64,000 bases of DNA. Source: Bacillus sp. Bos-x628. Its GTDB lineage: Bacteria; Bacillota; Bacilli; Bacillales; Bacillaceae. Each line of letters starts with the position of its first letter. Position 1 is the first letter of the stretch. The DNA is taken from positions 806,001 to 870,000 of the forward strand of contig NZ_CP159358.1 in assembly GCF_040500475.1 (NCBI RefSeq), given 5' to 3'. The notes below the pieces were generated by a model. It ran no database searches and was not told the DNA's origin. It saw only the letters and a list, made by a program, of their open reading frames with translations. The position numbers were made by a program, and so were the translations under genes. Shown in pieces: positions 39,259-47,787 of this stretch.

Positions 39259-39825
39259 TTACTTTTGTTTTGAACGGTACATGACAAAGTCGCCTGTGAA
39301 GACAACTTCCTCACCCACATAGCTTTTTACTTCAACTACGGTTCTGCCTTTTTCTTTATCATGTGAGGTCACTTTGGCTTTTGAGACGACTCTTTCGCCT
39401 TGTTTGACCTGCCTTGTAAACCTAATATTTGCTTTTTCTGTCAGAGCGAGTTCATCATCAATCACAGCAACTGCTAGGGAATTCGCTTGGGCAAAGAGAT
39501 GATGTCCTCGTGCGATTTGGTTACGGCTAAATACATGTTCTTTTCTCACTTCGAAAATGGAGATGGCTTGATCATCAAGCTCTACATCAATCATTTCTCC
39601 AATCACCTCATCGAGCGGCAGTGACTTCACTTCATCCTCTAATGTCTTTTCGGCAACATGCTTAATTCTTTCGCGCAATTCTGGGATTGACAGCTCCAAA
39701 CGGTCAAGACGGACCGTTTGAATGCTCACACCGAATTTACATGCCAATTCTTCATCAGTAATGAACGGAGTCGAGCTGATCGTTTGCTGGAGAAGCCTTT
39801 GACGTTCTTTTTTATTTAATTTCAT
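39259..39825 (-). CDS. fapR: Malonyl-CoA-responsive fatty acid and phospholipid repressor FapR
   Basis: FapR represses membrane-lipid genes until malonyl-CoA binds. The 188-residue product has an N-terminal DeoR-type helix-turn-helix (about 18-42: [21 protein letters not shown]), a linker helix and a C-terminal hot-dog ligand domain (about 75-188). ATG 39823-39825 matches B. subtilis length. A clear FapR operator lies in its own promoter, so it is autoregulated. Confidence 0.97.
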   Translation of the reverse strand: MKLNKKERQRLLQQTISSTPFITDEELACKFGVSIQTVRLDRLELSIPELRERIKHVAEKTLEDEVKSLPLDEVIGEMIDVELDDQAISIFEVRKEHVFSRNQIARGHHLFAQANSLAVAVIDDELALTEKANIRFTRQVKQGERVVSKAKVTSHDKEKGRTVVEVKSYVGEEVVFTGDFVMYRSKQK

Positions 39826-39846
39826 ATGCAGACACCATCCGTACAT

Positions 39847-39863
39847 TTATGACTAGGTACTAA
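39847..39863. promoter_or_regulatory. FapR operator in the fapR promoter
   Basis: Minus strand TTAGTACCTAGTCATAA is a 17-base imperfect palindrome matching the FapR box (TTAGTACCTANTCNTAA-like). It covers the predicted transcription start at about +1, so bound FapR would block initiation. Confidence 0.85.
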
Positions 39864-39867
39864 TAGT

Positions 39868-39896
39868 AGTATATAATCTCATAGGCGATAAATCAA
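39868..39896 (-). promoter_or_regulatory. Predicted sigma-A promoter of the fapR-plsX-fabD-fabG operon
   Basis: Minus-strand TTGATT (39891-39896), a 17-base spacer and TATACT (39868-39873). The adjoining FapR operator begins four bases downstream. Confidence 0.75.
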
Positions 39897-39937
39897 TCCT
39901 TGTTTCAAAAAGACAAGAAAATTCCTCCAGCTTCCGA

Positions 39938-41986
39938 TCAGCTCAATTTCTCTCCGCCAAGAACGCCGCTGTCTACTAGTGTTCGCCTGAGTTCCTTGTA
40001 TTCAGGTTCTGTCCAAAAGGCATCAGATTGTACAAGTTCTGCCGCATCTTTTCTCGCTGTTTCAAGCGCTCTGTAATCATGTACCATATCCGCTACTTTA
40101 AATTCAGGCATCCCGCTTTGTTTTTTGCCAAAGAAGTCCCCAGGCCCTCTCAGTTCTAAGTCTTTTTCAGACAGCTCAAAACCATCTGTTGTTTCAGACA
40201 TAATTCTCATCCGCTCTTTGCCCATCTCTGATTTAGGATCTGCCATTAATATACAAAATGACTGATGCTCACCACGACCTACTCGGCCTCTGAGCTGGTG
40301 TAGTTGAGAGAGTCCAAAGCGGTCAGCATCGTAAATGACCATGATGGTCGCATTTGGCACATTCACCCCTACTTCAACCACAGTGGTCGACACGAGTATT
40401 TGCACTTCATTTGCGGTAAAGGCTCTCATCACTTGGTCTTTTTCATCACTAGCAAGTTTGCCGTGCATTAAGCCGATAGACCATTTGCCTCGATACGCCT
40501 CCGTCAGCATACTGTGAACATCGATCGCATTTTGAACATCAAGCTTGTCTGACTCCTCTATGAGCGGACAAATAATATAAGCCTGCCGTCCCTTTTTCAA
40601 TTCTTTATCCACAAAAGCAAGTATCCTCCCAAGCATATCGTGTTTGACCCAATAGGTTTCAATTTGCTTTCGGCCAGCAGGTAATTCGTCAATAACAGAT
40701 ACGTCCATTTCTCCAAATACAGTAATGGCCAGTGTTCTTGGGATTGGTGTTGCTGTCATAAACAATACGTCTGGATCCTGCCCTTTACTCCTCAGCTTTT
40801 TCCGCTGTTCAACGCCAAACCGGTGCTGTTCATCAGTGATCACTAGACCGAGTTGCTGAAATTCCACTTCATCTTGGATGAGTGCATGAGTTCCGACTAA
40901 AATATCAATCTCTCCTTGTTTGAGACGCTCAAGTAATTCTCGTCGGCGCTTTCCTTTCACAGAACTAGTTAATAGCGCAATGTTCACATTCCATTTTTCA
41001 AACAGTTGGTCAAGTGAATCAGCATGCTGCTCTGCCAAAATTTCGGTCGGCACCATCAGTGCACCTTGAAACCCGGACAAGTGCGCGGCATAAAGGGCAA
41101 TGGCTGCAACGGCTGTTTTACCCGAACCAACGTCTCCTTGAAGGAGACGGTTCATACGAGAAGGAGACGCCATATCTGACATAATCTCATCAAGTACTCT
41201 TGACTGCGCTTTTGTCAGCGGGAAGGGCAGATGATGGACAAAATCAAAAACGGCCTCTTTTGAGAAAGAATGCTGAATTCCAGATGTTTTTTCTCGTTCC
41301 TTCTTCCTGATCGCTTGCATTTTCAATTGAAATATTAAAAACTCTTCATACACAAAACGGCGTCTTGCTTGTTTGAGTGAGTCTCTTGTTTCAGGAAGGT
41401 GAATGGCTTTTAATGCCTCTTGATAAGGCATAAGCTTATAGGCAGAAATGAGCTGTTTTGGGAGTGGATCTTCCGCCTTGTCTGCATAAAGTGTGAGGGC
41501 TTGTTTCACAAATCGCCTCATCATTTTAACCGTTACGTTTTCTTTTACAGAATATACAGGCTCAATGCTACCATCTTGTTCGTGCGTTCCTTTTTTAAAT
41601 TCCTGCACCATCATCGATTGGCGATTTTTATCCCATTTCCCTGTGACTGATACGGTGTCGCCTACTATCAAGCTTCTTTTTAAATACGGGCGATTAAAGC
41701 AAATGGCTGTAATGAGAAAACGCCCGACAAGCAGCCTGAATGTCAGCCTGCTTCGTTTCTTTCCATAATAGGTGAGAACGGGCTCACTGTGTACTTTTCC
41801 TTCAACTGTTACACGTTCGTCATGTTTCACTTCTTCTAAGTTGCGATGTTCATAATCATCATAACGATAAGGGAAGTAGCCGAGTAAATCGGCTACTGTT
41901 TTGATTCCAAGTTCATTCAGTGCTTTTTCGGTTTCTGCTCCAATCCCCTTTAGGACAGAGACATTATCTTGCAGGTTCTGTATCAC
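39938..41986 (-). CDS. recG: ATP-dependent DNA helicase RecG
   Basis: RecG remodels stalled forks and Holliday junctions. The 682-residue product has an N-terminal wedge/OB domain (about 1-230), Walker A GDVGSGKT near residue 283, DEQH box (ITDEQHRFGVEQR) and C-terminal helicase motifs (STTVVEVGVNVP; QLRGRVGRG). The start is GTG 41984-41986 inside the last codons of sdaAA (23-base overlap), with GGAGGTG about 12 bases upstream. Confidence 0.97.
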   Translation of the reverse strand: MIQNLQDNVSVLKGIGAETEKALNELGIKTVADLLGYFPYRYDDYEHRNLEEVKHDERVTVEGKVHSEPVLTYYGKKRSRLTFRLLVGRFLITAICFNRPYLKRSLIVGDTVSVTGKWDKNRQSMMVQEFKKGTHEQDGSIEPVYSVKENVTVKMMRRFVKQALTLYADKAEDPLPKQLISAYKLMPYQEALKAIHLPETRDSLKQARRRFVYEEFLIFQLKMQAIRKKEREKTSGIQHSFSKEAVFDFVHHLPFPLTKAQSRVLDEIMSDMASPSRMNRLLQGDVGSGKTAVAAIALYAAHLSGFQGALMVPTEILAEQHADSLDQLFEKWNVNIALLTSSVKGKRRRELLERLKQGEIDILVGTHALIQDEVEFQQLGLVITDEQHRFGVEQRKKLRSKGQDPDVLFMTATPIPRTLAITVFGEMDVSVIDELPAGRKQIETYWVKHDMLGRILAFVDKELKKGRQAYIICPLIEESDKLDVQNAIDVHSMLTEAYRGKWSIGLMHGKLASDEKDQVMRAFTANEVQILVSTTVVEVGVNVPNATIMVIYDADRFGLSQLHQLRGRVGRGEHQSFCILMADPKSEMGKERMRIMSETTDGFELSEKDLELRGPGDFFGKKQSGMPEFKVADMVHDYRALETARKDAAELVQSDAFWTEPEYKELRRTLVDSGVLGGEKLS

Positions 41987-42866
41987 GAGATGTGGTCACA
42001 CCTCCGAAAATCTTCTTTTCAAGCTCTCTAGCTGTCGGTGTTGCCGCAAGTCCGCCTTGCGCTGTCTCACGAAGTGCAGTTGGCATGGTTTGACCAATTT
42101 TATACATGGCATCAATGACTTCATCACACGGAATACGGCTTGTAATGCCAGCAAGCGCCATGTCTGCTGCAATCATTGCATTCGATGCACCCATTGCATT
42201 TCGCTTCACACACGGAACTTCAACAAGCCCTGCCACCGGATCACAAACAAGTCCCAGCATGTTTTTCAGTGTAATCGCCATCGCTTCAGCAGACTGCTGC
42301 GGCGTTCCGCCTGCCATTTCAACGATGGCGGCGGCTGCCATACCAGATGCAGAGCCTACCTCTGCCTGACAGCCGCCCGCTGCACCGGAGATACTCGCAT
42401 TATTGGCCACAACAAAACCGAATGCACCTGAAGTAAATAGGAATCTAACCATCTGTTCTTTTGTTGGATGTAATATTTCTTTTACTGCAAATAAAGTACC
42501 AGGAACAACACCTGCTGATCCTGCAGTAGGTGTTGCACAAATCGTTCCCATTGCTGCATTTACTTCATTTGTTGCAACGGCTTTACTGACAGCATCTAGT
42601 ATTGTATGTCCTGACAGTGTCTTACCTGATGCCATATATGCCTGAAGTTTCACCGCATCTCCGCCAGTTAGACCAGATAGTGACTGCACGCCTTTAAGTC
42701 CGTTCTCAACAGCCTGCTCCATCACTTCTAGATTGCGTATCATTTGCGCAAAAATATCTTCGCGGGATTTCCCTGTCACTTCCATCTCTTGAGTAATCAT
42801 AATTTCTGAAATGGAGGTATTCCGTTCTTCTGTTAGCTGCACGAGTTCCTTTACGTTTTTAAACAC
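41964..42866 (-). CDS. sdaAA: L-serine dehydratase, iron-sulfur alpha subunit
   Basis: With SdaAB it deaminates L-serine to pyruvate using a 4Fe-4S cluster. The 300-residue product carries Cys residues expected to hold the cluster in ICATPTAGSAGVVPG, GCQAEVGSASGMAA and CDPVAGLVEVPC. It begins 20 bases after sdaAB and overlaps the start of recG. Bacillus and related genera use this two-subunit type; oxygen sensitivity is known for the family. Confidence 0.96.
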   Translation of the reverse strand: MFKNVKELVQLTEERNTSISEIMITQEMEVTGKSREDIFAQMIRNLEVMEQAVENGLKGVQSLSGLTGGDAVKLQAYMASGKTLSGHTILDAVSKAVATNEVNAAMGTICATPTAGSAGVVPGTLFAVKEILHPTKEQMVRFLFTSGAFGFVVANNASISGAAGGCQAEVGSASGMAAAAIVEMAGGTPQQSAEAMAITLKNMLGLVCDPVAGLVEVPCVKRNAMGASNAMIAADMALAGITSRIPCDEVIDAMYKIGQTMPTALRETAQGGLAATPTARELEKKIFGGVTTSRDTEPAR

Positions 42867-42886
42867 TATACAAAACCTCCTTTTTG

Positions 42887-43549
42887 TTACTCTGCAATTT
42901 GCGTGACTTGAATAATGTTAGGCAACGTTTCAAGTTCCGATAGGACTGCAGAGTCAATATTTTGATCCACTTCAATTGTCATAAGCGCCTCTTGTCCCAC
43001 ATCTTTACGGGCCACTTCCATATGACCAATGTTGATGGCAAACTTCGCTAAGACGTTGGCAACTGCAGCAATCGTGCCGTATCGATCGTTGTGAACAACA
43101 AGAATGGCAGGGTGATTTCCTGAGAGCCTGAGTTCAAAGCCATTTAATTCAGTGATTTCTATTTTGCCACCGCCGATGGAAATTCCAGTTAATTCAAGCG
43201 TTCCATTTGCATCAGAAATTTTGACTTTTGCTGTATTGGGATGCGTAGGTACTGCATCTTCTTCTTTAAAATCGATCTCGATATTTTTGCTTTTCGCAAT
43301 ATCAATGGCTGTTTTAATGCGTTCATCAAACGTATCAAAGTCAAGAATTCCGCCTATTATCGCTACATCTGTACCGTGTCCTTTATACGTATCTTTAAAA
43401 GAACCATAAAACGAAACGACAATGTGTTTCGGTTCTCTTCCAAATAAGCTGCGAGCCACTCTTCCTATACGAGCCGCACCCGCTGTGTGCGAACTTGATG
43501 GACCAATCATGACGGGTCCAATAATATCAAACACACTTCTATATTTCAT
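42887..43549 (-). CDS. sdaAB: L-serine dehydratase, beta subunit
   Basis: This is the partner of SdaAA. The 220-residue product starts MKYRSVFDIIGPVMIGPSSSHTAGAARIGR, the serine-dehydratase beta signature, and ends with an ACT domain (about 148-220: HPAILVVHNDRYGTIAAVANVL), the likely allosteric serine site. ATG 43547-43549 follows AGAGGGGA. An in-frame upstream extension to 43627 is rejected on length and lack of a ribosome site. Confidence 0.96.
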   Translation of the reverse strand: MKYRSVFDIIGPVMIGPSSSHTAGAARIGRVARSLFGREPKHIVVSFYGSFKDTYKGHGTDVAIIGGILDFDTFDERIKTAIDIAKSKNIEIDFKEEDAVPTHPNTAKVKISDANGTLELTGISIGGGKIEITELNGFELRLSGNHPAILVVHNDRYGTIAAVANVLAKFAINIGHMEVARKDVGQEALMTIEVDQNIDSAVLSELETLPNIIQVTQIAE

Positions 43550-43659
43550 AGGTCTTCCCCTCTCATAAACACTTACGTAATGGTTTGTTTCTTCCTTTAG
43601 ACTAATGGATTCATCCGTTTCCCGCAACTTATTTCACATTGGACGACTTGTAAAAAAAT

Positions 43660-43694
43660 GCAAAAGAAGAAGAAGGGCTGAGTCTGCCCTTCTT
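43660..43694 (-). terminator. Rho-independent terminator of yloU-fakA
   Basis: AAGAAGGGC (43670-43678) and GCCCTTCTT (43686-43694) pair perfectly around a seven-base loop directly after the fakA stop, with a T/C-rich tail on the minus strand. Confidence 0.8.
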
Positions 43695-43697
43695 TCA

Positions 43698-45368
43698 TTA
43701 TTCAACAGCCAAAATATATGAATAAAGCGGCTGTTTCCCGTCGTGGACTTCAACTTCTACATCTTCAAAAGATTCCTCAATATATGCTTCTAACTCGTCA
43801 ACTTCATCAGATATTGCGTCTTCTCCTTTAATAATGGTGACAATCTCATCTTCTTCTGTCACCATTTGGGCAAGAAGTTCTTTTGCTGCATCCAGTTGAT
43901 TTTTAGCAGTTAAGATAATTTTTCCATTTAAAAGTCCCATATAATCTCCTTTGGCAATATCGATCCCATCAATTTGAGTATCTCTTACAGCAAAGGTAAT
44001 CTGGCCACTTTTTACATGCTTGATCGCTTCTAACATCGCTGCTTCATTATCTTCATTTGAAGCCGTTTCATTCAGGGAAAGTAGTGCCGACATCCCTTGA
44101 GGGACGGTCTTCGTCGGGATAACAACAACCTCACGCTTTGAGACACTTGCCGCCTGATTAGCTGCCAAGACAATATTAGAATTATTAGGTAAAATAAAGA
44201 CGGTTTCGGCATTTATGCTATCAATTGCTTTGACAATGTCTTCTGTGCTCGGATTCATCGTTTGCCCACCTTCAATCACGACTGAAGCCCCGATACTTTT
44301 AAACAAGTCAGCAATTCCTTCTCCCATTGCGACACAGACGACACCATAACGTTGTTTTTCACGGGTAGCTGTTGCTGGCGTAGCAGGCGCATGATTTCTT
44401 TCTTCATTTATGATTGAGCTATGCTGCTCTCTCATGTTCTCTATTTTCATATTGATTAAGCTGCCGTAGCGCTGTGCATATGATAATACTTCACCAGGCT
44501 GCTCTGCATGAATATGAACCTTCGCTAACGTATCGTCTGCCACCACAAGGAGTGAATCTCCGAATTGGCTCAGCTCTTCTCTGAATGCATTCTCTTCAAA
44601 GGACTGTTTGTCTTCTTCAAACTTCACCATAAATTCTGTACAGTAACCAAATTCAATATCTTCTGTATTCATATGGCTTTGTGCACTTTTATGATGCTCT
44701 GCATTCACAAGTTCTTTTAACGTTGGCAAGGAAGCCGTTTTAGGCAATTTCTCCCCTTTTAATGAAGCAAGGAAACCTTCATATACATAAAGAAGTCCTT
44801 TACCGCCACTATCGACAACTCCGACTTCTTTTAATATAGGAAGCAAATCTGGTGTACGCTCAAGTGAAGCTCTTGCCTCGTCAATGGTTAATTCAAGTAC
44901 ACGGTCAATTTGATCTTCTGTCGCTGAAACAGCAACCGCTTTCTTTGCTGCATCCTTTGCAACCGTTAGAATAGTTCCTTCGATTGGTTTCATGACAGCT
45001 TTATATGCTGTATCAACACCCGCCTGCAAAGCAAGGGCAAATTCTTTCGCATCAATCGTCTCTTTTTGTTCTATATTTTTACTGAAACCTCTGAAGAGCT
45101 GTGACAAGATAACGCCTGAGTTCCCTCTTGCACCCATTAACAGCCCTCTTGAAAGCGCTATCCCTACTTTACCGATATGATCGGTATTTGTTTCTTCAAC
45201 TGCTTTTGCCCCTGAAGTCATTGACAAATTCATATTTGTCCCCGTGTCTCCGTCTGGCACTGGAAAAACATTTAACGCATCTACAATTTGTGCGTTTTGA
45301 GAAAGATGGTATGCACCTGCAAGGATCATCTTTGCAAATGTGCGACCATCAAGATTTCTAATAGACAA
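43698..45368 (-). CDS. fakA: Fatty acid kinase subunit FakA (YloV)
   Basis: FakA phosphorylates fatty acids held by FakB proteins, feeding exogenous fatty acids into PlsX/PlsY phospholipid synthesis. The 556-residue product has an N-terminal DhaL-like kinase domain (about 1-205) with NVFPVPDGDTGTNMNLS binding ATP-Mg, a middle domain, and a C-terminal DegV-like domain (about 310-556). The start is TTG 45366-45368, seven bases after GGAGG. It is paired with yloU as in B. subtilis. The B. subtilis name is yloV. Confidence 0.94.
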   Translation of the reverse strand: MSIRNLDGRTFAKMILAGAYHLSQNAQIVDALNVFPVPDGDTGTNMNLSMTSGAKAVEETNTDHIGKVGIALSRGLLMGARGNSGVILSQLFRGFSKNIEQKETIDAKEFALALQAGVDTAYKAVMKPIEGTILTVAKDAAKKAVAVSATEDQIDRVLELTIDEARASLERTPDLLPILKEVGVVDSGGKGLLYVYEGFLASLKGEKLPKTASLPTLKELVNAEHHKSAQSHMNTEDIEFGYCTEFMVKFEEDKQSFEENAFREELSQFGDSLLVVADDTLAKVHIHAEQPGEVLSYAQRYGSLINMKIENMREQHSSIINEERNHAPATPATATREKQRYGVVCVAMGEGIADLFKSIGASVVIEGGQTMNPSTEDIVKAIDSINAETVFILPNNSNIVLAANQAASVSKREVVVIPTKTVPQGMSALLSLNETASNEDNEAAMLEAIKHVKSGQITFAVRDTQIDGIDIAKGDYMGLLNGKIILTAKNQLDAAKELLAQMVTEEDEIVTIIKGEDAISDEVDELEAYIEESFEDVEVEVHDGKQPLYSYILAVE

Positions 45369-45383
45369 AATATTTCCTCCTTA

Positions 45384-45746
45384 CTACGGATTCGTCACTT
45401 TTACTCCTTGTACATATATGTTGACTGAGTCAACAGAAAGTCCAATCGTATGTTGAATCGTATATTTGACTTTCGTTTGAACGTTATGTGCGACTTCTGA
45501 TATTTTTGTACCGTAGCTGACAATGGTGTACATATCAATATGAATGCGGTCTTCTTTTTGACGCACAACAACACCCCGGCTGAAGTTCTCTTTGCGGAGA
45601 ATATCCGTCAAGCCGTCCTTGATTTGATTTTTGGACGCCATGCCGACAATACCATAGCAATCAATTGCAGCGCCTCCTGCCACCATTGCAATAACTTCAT
45701 TTGATATATCAATTTGTCCGTATTTCGTTCTAAGTTCAATGGACAC
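45384..45746 (-). CDS. yloU: Asp23/YloU-family protein
   Basis: This 120-residue Asp23-family protein contains the blocks YGQIDISNEVIAMVAGGAAIDCYGIVGM and DRIHIDMYTIVSYGTKISEVAHNVQTKVKYTI. Family members in staphylococci lie under the membrane and relate to envelope stress; the role in Bacillus is unclear. The start is GTG 45744-45746, seven bases after GGGGG. It precedes fakA by 15 bases and diverges from rpmB. Confidence 0.93.
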   Translation of the reverse strand: MSIELRTKYGQIDISNEVIAMVAGGAAIDCYGIVGMASKNQIKDGLTDILRKENFSRGVVVRQKEDRIHIDMYTIVSYGTKISEVAHNVQTKVKYTIQHTIGLSVDSVNIYVQGVKVTNP

Positions 45747-45912
45747 ATCGGTTCCCCCTTTTTGAGAAATTGCCCTGAGTTATCACTATTTTACTATAAG
45801 ACCCTTCTTTTTAAAAGAAGTCATTCAATCCGACCCAATCCTACTTATACTATAGCCTTGATTTTTTATCAAGTTGTCAAGGTAATTTTCTTGAAAGAGG
45901 TTGAAACAATTC

Positions 45913-45941
45913 TTGCAAACCCTTTGAACCTGTGGTAAATT
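45913..45941 (+). promoter_or_regulatory. Predicted extended -10 sigma-A promoter of rpmB
   Basis: TTGCAA (45913-45918), a 17-base spacer ending TGG (extended -10) and TAAATT (45936-45941). The predicted start near 45948 gives a leader of about 70 bases before rpmB. Confidence 0.6.
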
Positions 45942-46017
45942 ATTAAAGTATCTTGAGGCATCTCTAAGTACGTATAGGAATAATATGATGATGTTTTCGC
46001 AGTTAGGAGGGAAACAA

Positions 46018-46206
46018 ATGGCACGTAAATGCGTAATTACAGGCAGAAAAACAAAAGCCGGGAACAACCGTTCTCATGCAATGAATTCTACAAAACGTAC
46101 ATGGGGCGCGAACCTTCAAAAAGTTCGTATTCTAGTGGACGGTAAGCCTAAAAGAGTATATGTATCAGCTCGAGCTTTGAAATCTGGTAAAGTTGAGCGT
46201 GTATAA
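46018..46206 (+). CDS. rpmB: Ribosomal protein L28
   Basis: This is the only plus-strand gene in the window. The 62-residue product starts [32 protein letters not shown], nearly identical to B. subtilis L28. It has a single cysteine, so it is not a four-cysteine zinc form. ATG 46018-46020 follows TTAGGAGGG at good spacing; an open frame from 45985 is ignored. Confidence 0.98.
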   Translation: MARKCVITGRKTKAGNNRSHAMNSTKRTWGANLQKVRILVDGKPKRVYVSARALKSGKVERV

Positions 46207-46213
46207 GCAAGAG

Positions 46214-46252
46214 TAAACGCCTGCTACACTTTTATTGTAGCAGGCGTTTTTA
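46214..46252. terminator. Terminator between convergent rpmB and spoVM
   Basis: AACGCCTGCTACA and TGTAGCAGGCGTT form a perfect 13-pair stem with a seven-base loop, followed on the plus strand by TTTTTAT. It serves rpmB and may also stop spoVM transcripts coming the other way. Confidence 0.9.
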
Positions 46253-46276
46253 TGTGGAAATAAAGGAGATTACTCA

Positions 46277-46357
46277 TTAATCTTTCTTAAATGAACCAAG
46301 CATCGCACGGACAATGCCGCCAAGAAATCTAGGCAGTTTGATTGTATAAAATTTCAT
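46277..46357 (-). CDS. spoVM: Stage V sporulation protein SpoVM (26 residues)
   Basis: This very short gene encodes a 26-residue amphipathic helix (MKFYTIKLPRFLGG..., ending GSFKKD) that recognises the convex forespore membrane and anchors SpoIVA to build the spore coat. It differs from the B. subtilis peptide I recall by two conservative Lys/Arg exchanges. The conserved Pro9 is present. ATG 46355-46357 follows a strong GGAGGGGG site. It lies between thiN and rpmB as in B. subtilis. Mother-cell sigma-E control is known there; I did not resolve that promoter here. Confidence 0.95.
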   Translation of the reverse strand: MKFYTIKLPRFLGGIVRAMLGSFKKD

Positions 46358-46428
46358 TTTGTCCCCCTCCTAAAAGTACCGCTTGCAGCACAATTGAGCA
46401 TAATCAGCCATCCACATTGATAGGTTGG

Positions 46429-47073
46429 TCAATCTTTGCTTCTTATCATTATTAATATGCCTTCATCAAAAGAAAAAGTACCATTTGAGTGGATGAGTTC
46501 GTTACTAATACATAGTGTGGAACCAGGCTCAATATGACAATTTTTAAGAGGATATTTAAAACCTTTTAATGTAAGCTTTTCGACATGTGTACCAAATGGG
46601 AGAAATGACACATACTGTTTGTCTGGGTCCTGCCCTACTTCATATGTACCCGGTCCGTACATTTGAATGGTATTTTGTCTGTCTACGAGTGTGATTTTCT
46701 GCTTTTGCTGAATGCCTTGATAAAGGAGGTGGATATTTCCTAGAAAATGATCAGCCCTTCCGCCTGTAATGCCATATATTTGAATATGTGCAGGGCGCTG
46801 GCGAAAGGCCCATTTAAGCGCAAGTTCTAGGTCAGTTTCATCTTTTTCCGCCTGAAATAAATTGAGGGCAGGCAGTTGTTCTTTCAGTTCACGCAACTCC
46901 TTCTCTGTCACACTATCAAAATCACCGAAAGCCCTGTCAGGAACAATGCCATGCTCCAGTAAGAAGATTGTCCCGCGATCAACGCCGACCCAGCATATGT
47001 CATCATTTGACGCTTTATTTTCAAGGGGCGGAATGTATTCAAAAGGACCGCCAGCTACGATATGTATGTGCAT
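46429..47073 (-). CDS. thiN: Thiamine pyrophosphokinase
   Basis: ThiN converts thiamine to thiamine diphosphate with ATP. The 214-residue product has the N-terminal catalytic domain with CWVGVDRGTIFLLEHGI, GDFDSVTEKEL and EKDETDLELAL, the acidic motifs typical of the family, and GGRADHFLGNI. A beta-rich thiamine-binding C-domain follows (about 140-214). It follows rpe after a terminator and has AAAGGAGCG before its ATG. Confidence 0.95.
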   Translation of the reverse strand: MHIHIVAGGPFEYIPPLENKASNDDICWVGVDRGTIFLLEHGIVPDRAFGDFDSVTEKELRELKEQLPALNLFQAEKDETDLELALKWAFRQRPAHIQIYGITGGRADHFLGNIHLLYQGIQQKQKITLVDRQNTIQMYGPGTYEVGQDPDKQYVSFLPFGTHVEKLTLKGFKYPLKNCHIEPGSTLCISNELIHSNGTFSFDEGILIMIRSKD

Positions 47074-47092
47074 GATTTACGCTCCTTTCCAT

Positions 47093-47127
47093 CTAAAAAA
47101 GAACCAAAGATGAGTGCTTTGGTTCTT
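47093..47127 (-). terminator. Rho-independent terminator of rpe
   Basis: AGAACCAAAG and CTTTGGTTCT pair perfectly with a seven-base loop; the minus strand then reads TTTTTT. It lies seven bases after the rpe stop. Confidence 0.88.
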
Positions 47128-47133
47128 CTGTCT

Positions 47134-47784
47134 TTACGCTTCTCGAATCGCCTGAATGGCTTGTGCGCGATTGTCTTTTCCGTATACAGCCGAACCGGCC
47201 ACAAGTAAATTGGCGCCTGCTTCTTTACAGCTCTTTGCTGTTTCTACATTGACACCGCCGTCTACTTCAATGAATAAATCAGTCAAGCCCTTTTGTTCGC
47301 TAAGCGTCTTTACTTCTTTTACCTTCGTTAACACAGATGGAATAAACGCCTGTCCACCAAAGCCAGGATTCACCGTCATGAATAATACAAGGTCTATATC
47401 CTCCAGCACATGCTCAATTTGAGAAACGGGTGTGTGCGGATTCAATACAACGCCCGCTTTCGCTCCTTGTTCTTTTATATGCTGAATGGTGCGGTGCAAA
47501 TGCGGACACGCTTCAACATGTACAGAAATAATGTCAGCTCCTGCTTTTGCAAATGCAGGGATGTAACGGTCTGGCTGCTCAATCATTAAATGAACATCAA
47601 GCGGAAGAGTTGTATGAGGTCTAATCGCCTCCACTACATTAGGTCCAAACGTGATATTCGGAACAAACTGGCCGTCCATGACATCAATATGGATATAGTC
47701 GGCTCCGCCTTGATCCACATCACGAATGTCTTTCTCCAAGCATGCGAAATCCGCTGATAAAATGGAAGGTGCAATATAAACCAT
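47134..47784 (-). CDS. rpe: Ribulose-phosphate 3-epimerase
   Basis: Rpe interconverts ribulose 5-phosphate and xylulose 5-phosphate in the pentose phosphate pathway. The 216-residue TIM barrel has [31 protein letters not shown] (metal ligands), [16 protein letters not shown] and [11 protein letters not shown]. It starts three bases after the cpgA stop, so it is co-transcribed with prpC-prkC-cpgA. Confidence 0.97.
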   Translation of the reverse strand: MVYIAPSILSADFACLEKDIRDVDQGGADYIHIDVMDGQFVPNITFGPNVVEAIRPHTTLPLDVHLMIEQPDRYIPAFAKAGADIISVHVEACPHLHRTIQHIKEQGAKAGVVLNPHTPVSQIEHVLEDIDLVLFMTVNPGFGGQAFIPSVLTKVKEVKTLSEQKGLTDLFIEVDGGVNVETAKSCKEAGANLLVAGSAVYGKDNRAQAIQAIREA

Positions 47785-47787
47785 GAT

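Noticed and set aside
39899..39917. Inverted repeat CTTGT/ACAAG between recG and fapR as a terminator
   Set aside because: Only five pairs, no T run on either strand, and it lies upstream of the fapR promoter where a recG terminator would not be expected for this gene order.
41901..42431. 176-residue plus-strand open frame, Cys/His/Arg-rich
   Set aside because: Covers the recG start and sdaAA on the opposite strand; the Cys-rich look is a by-product of reverse reading of Ala/Gly-rich codons, not spaced zinc motifs.
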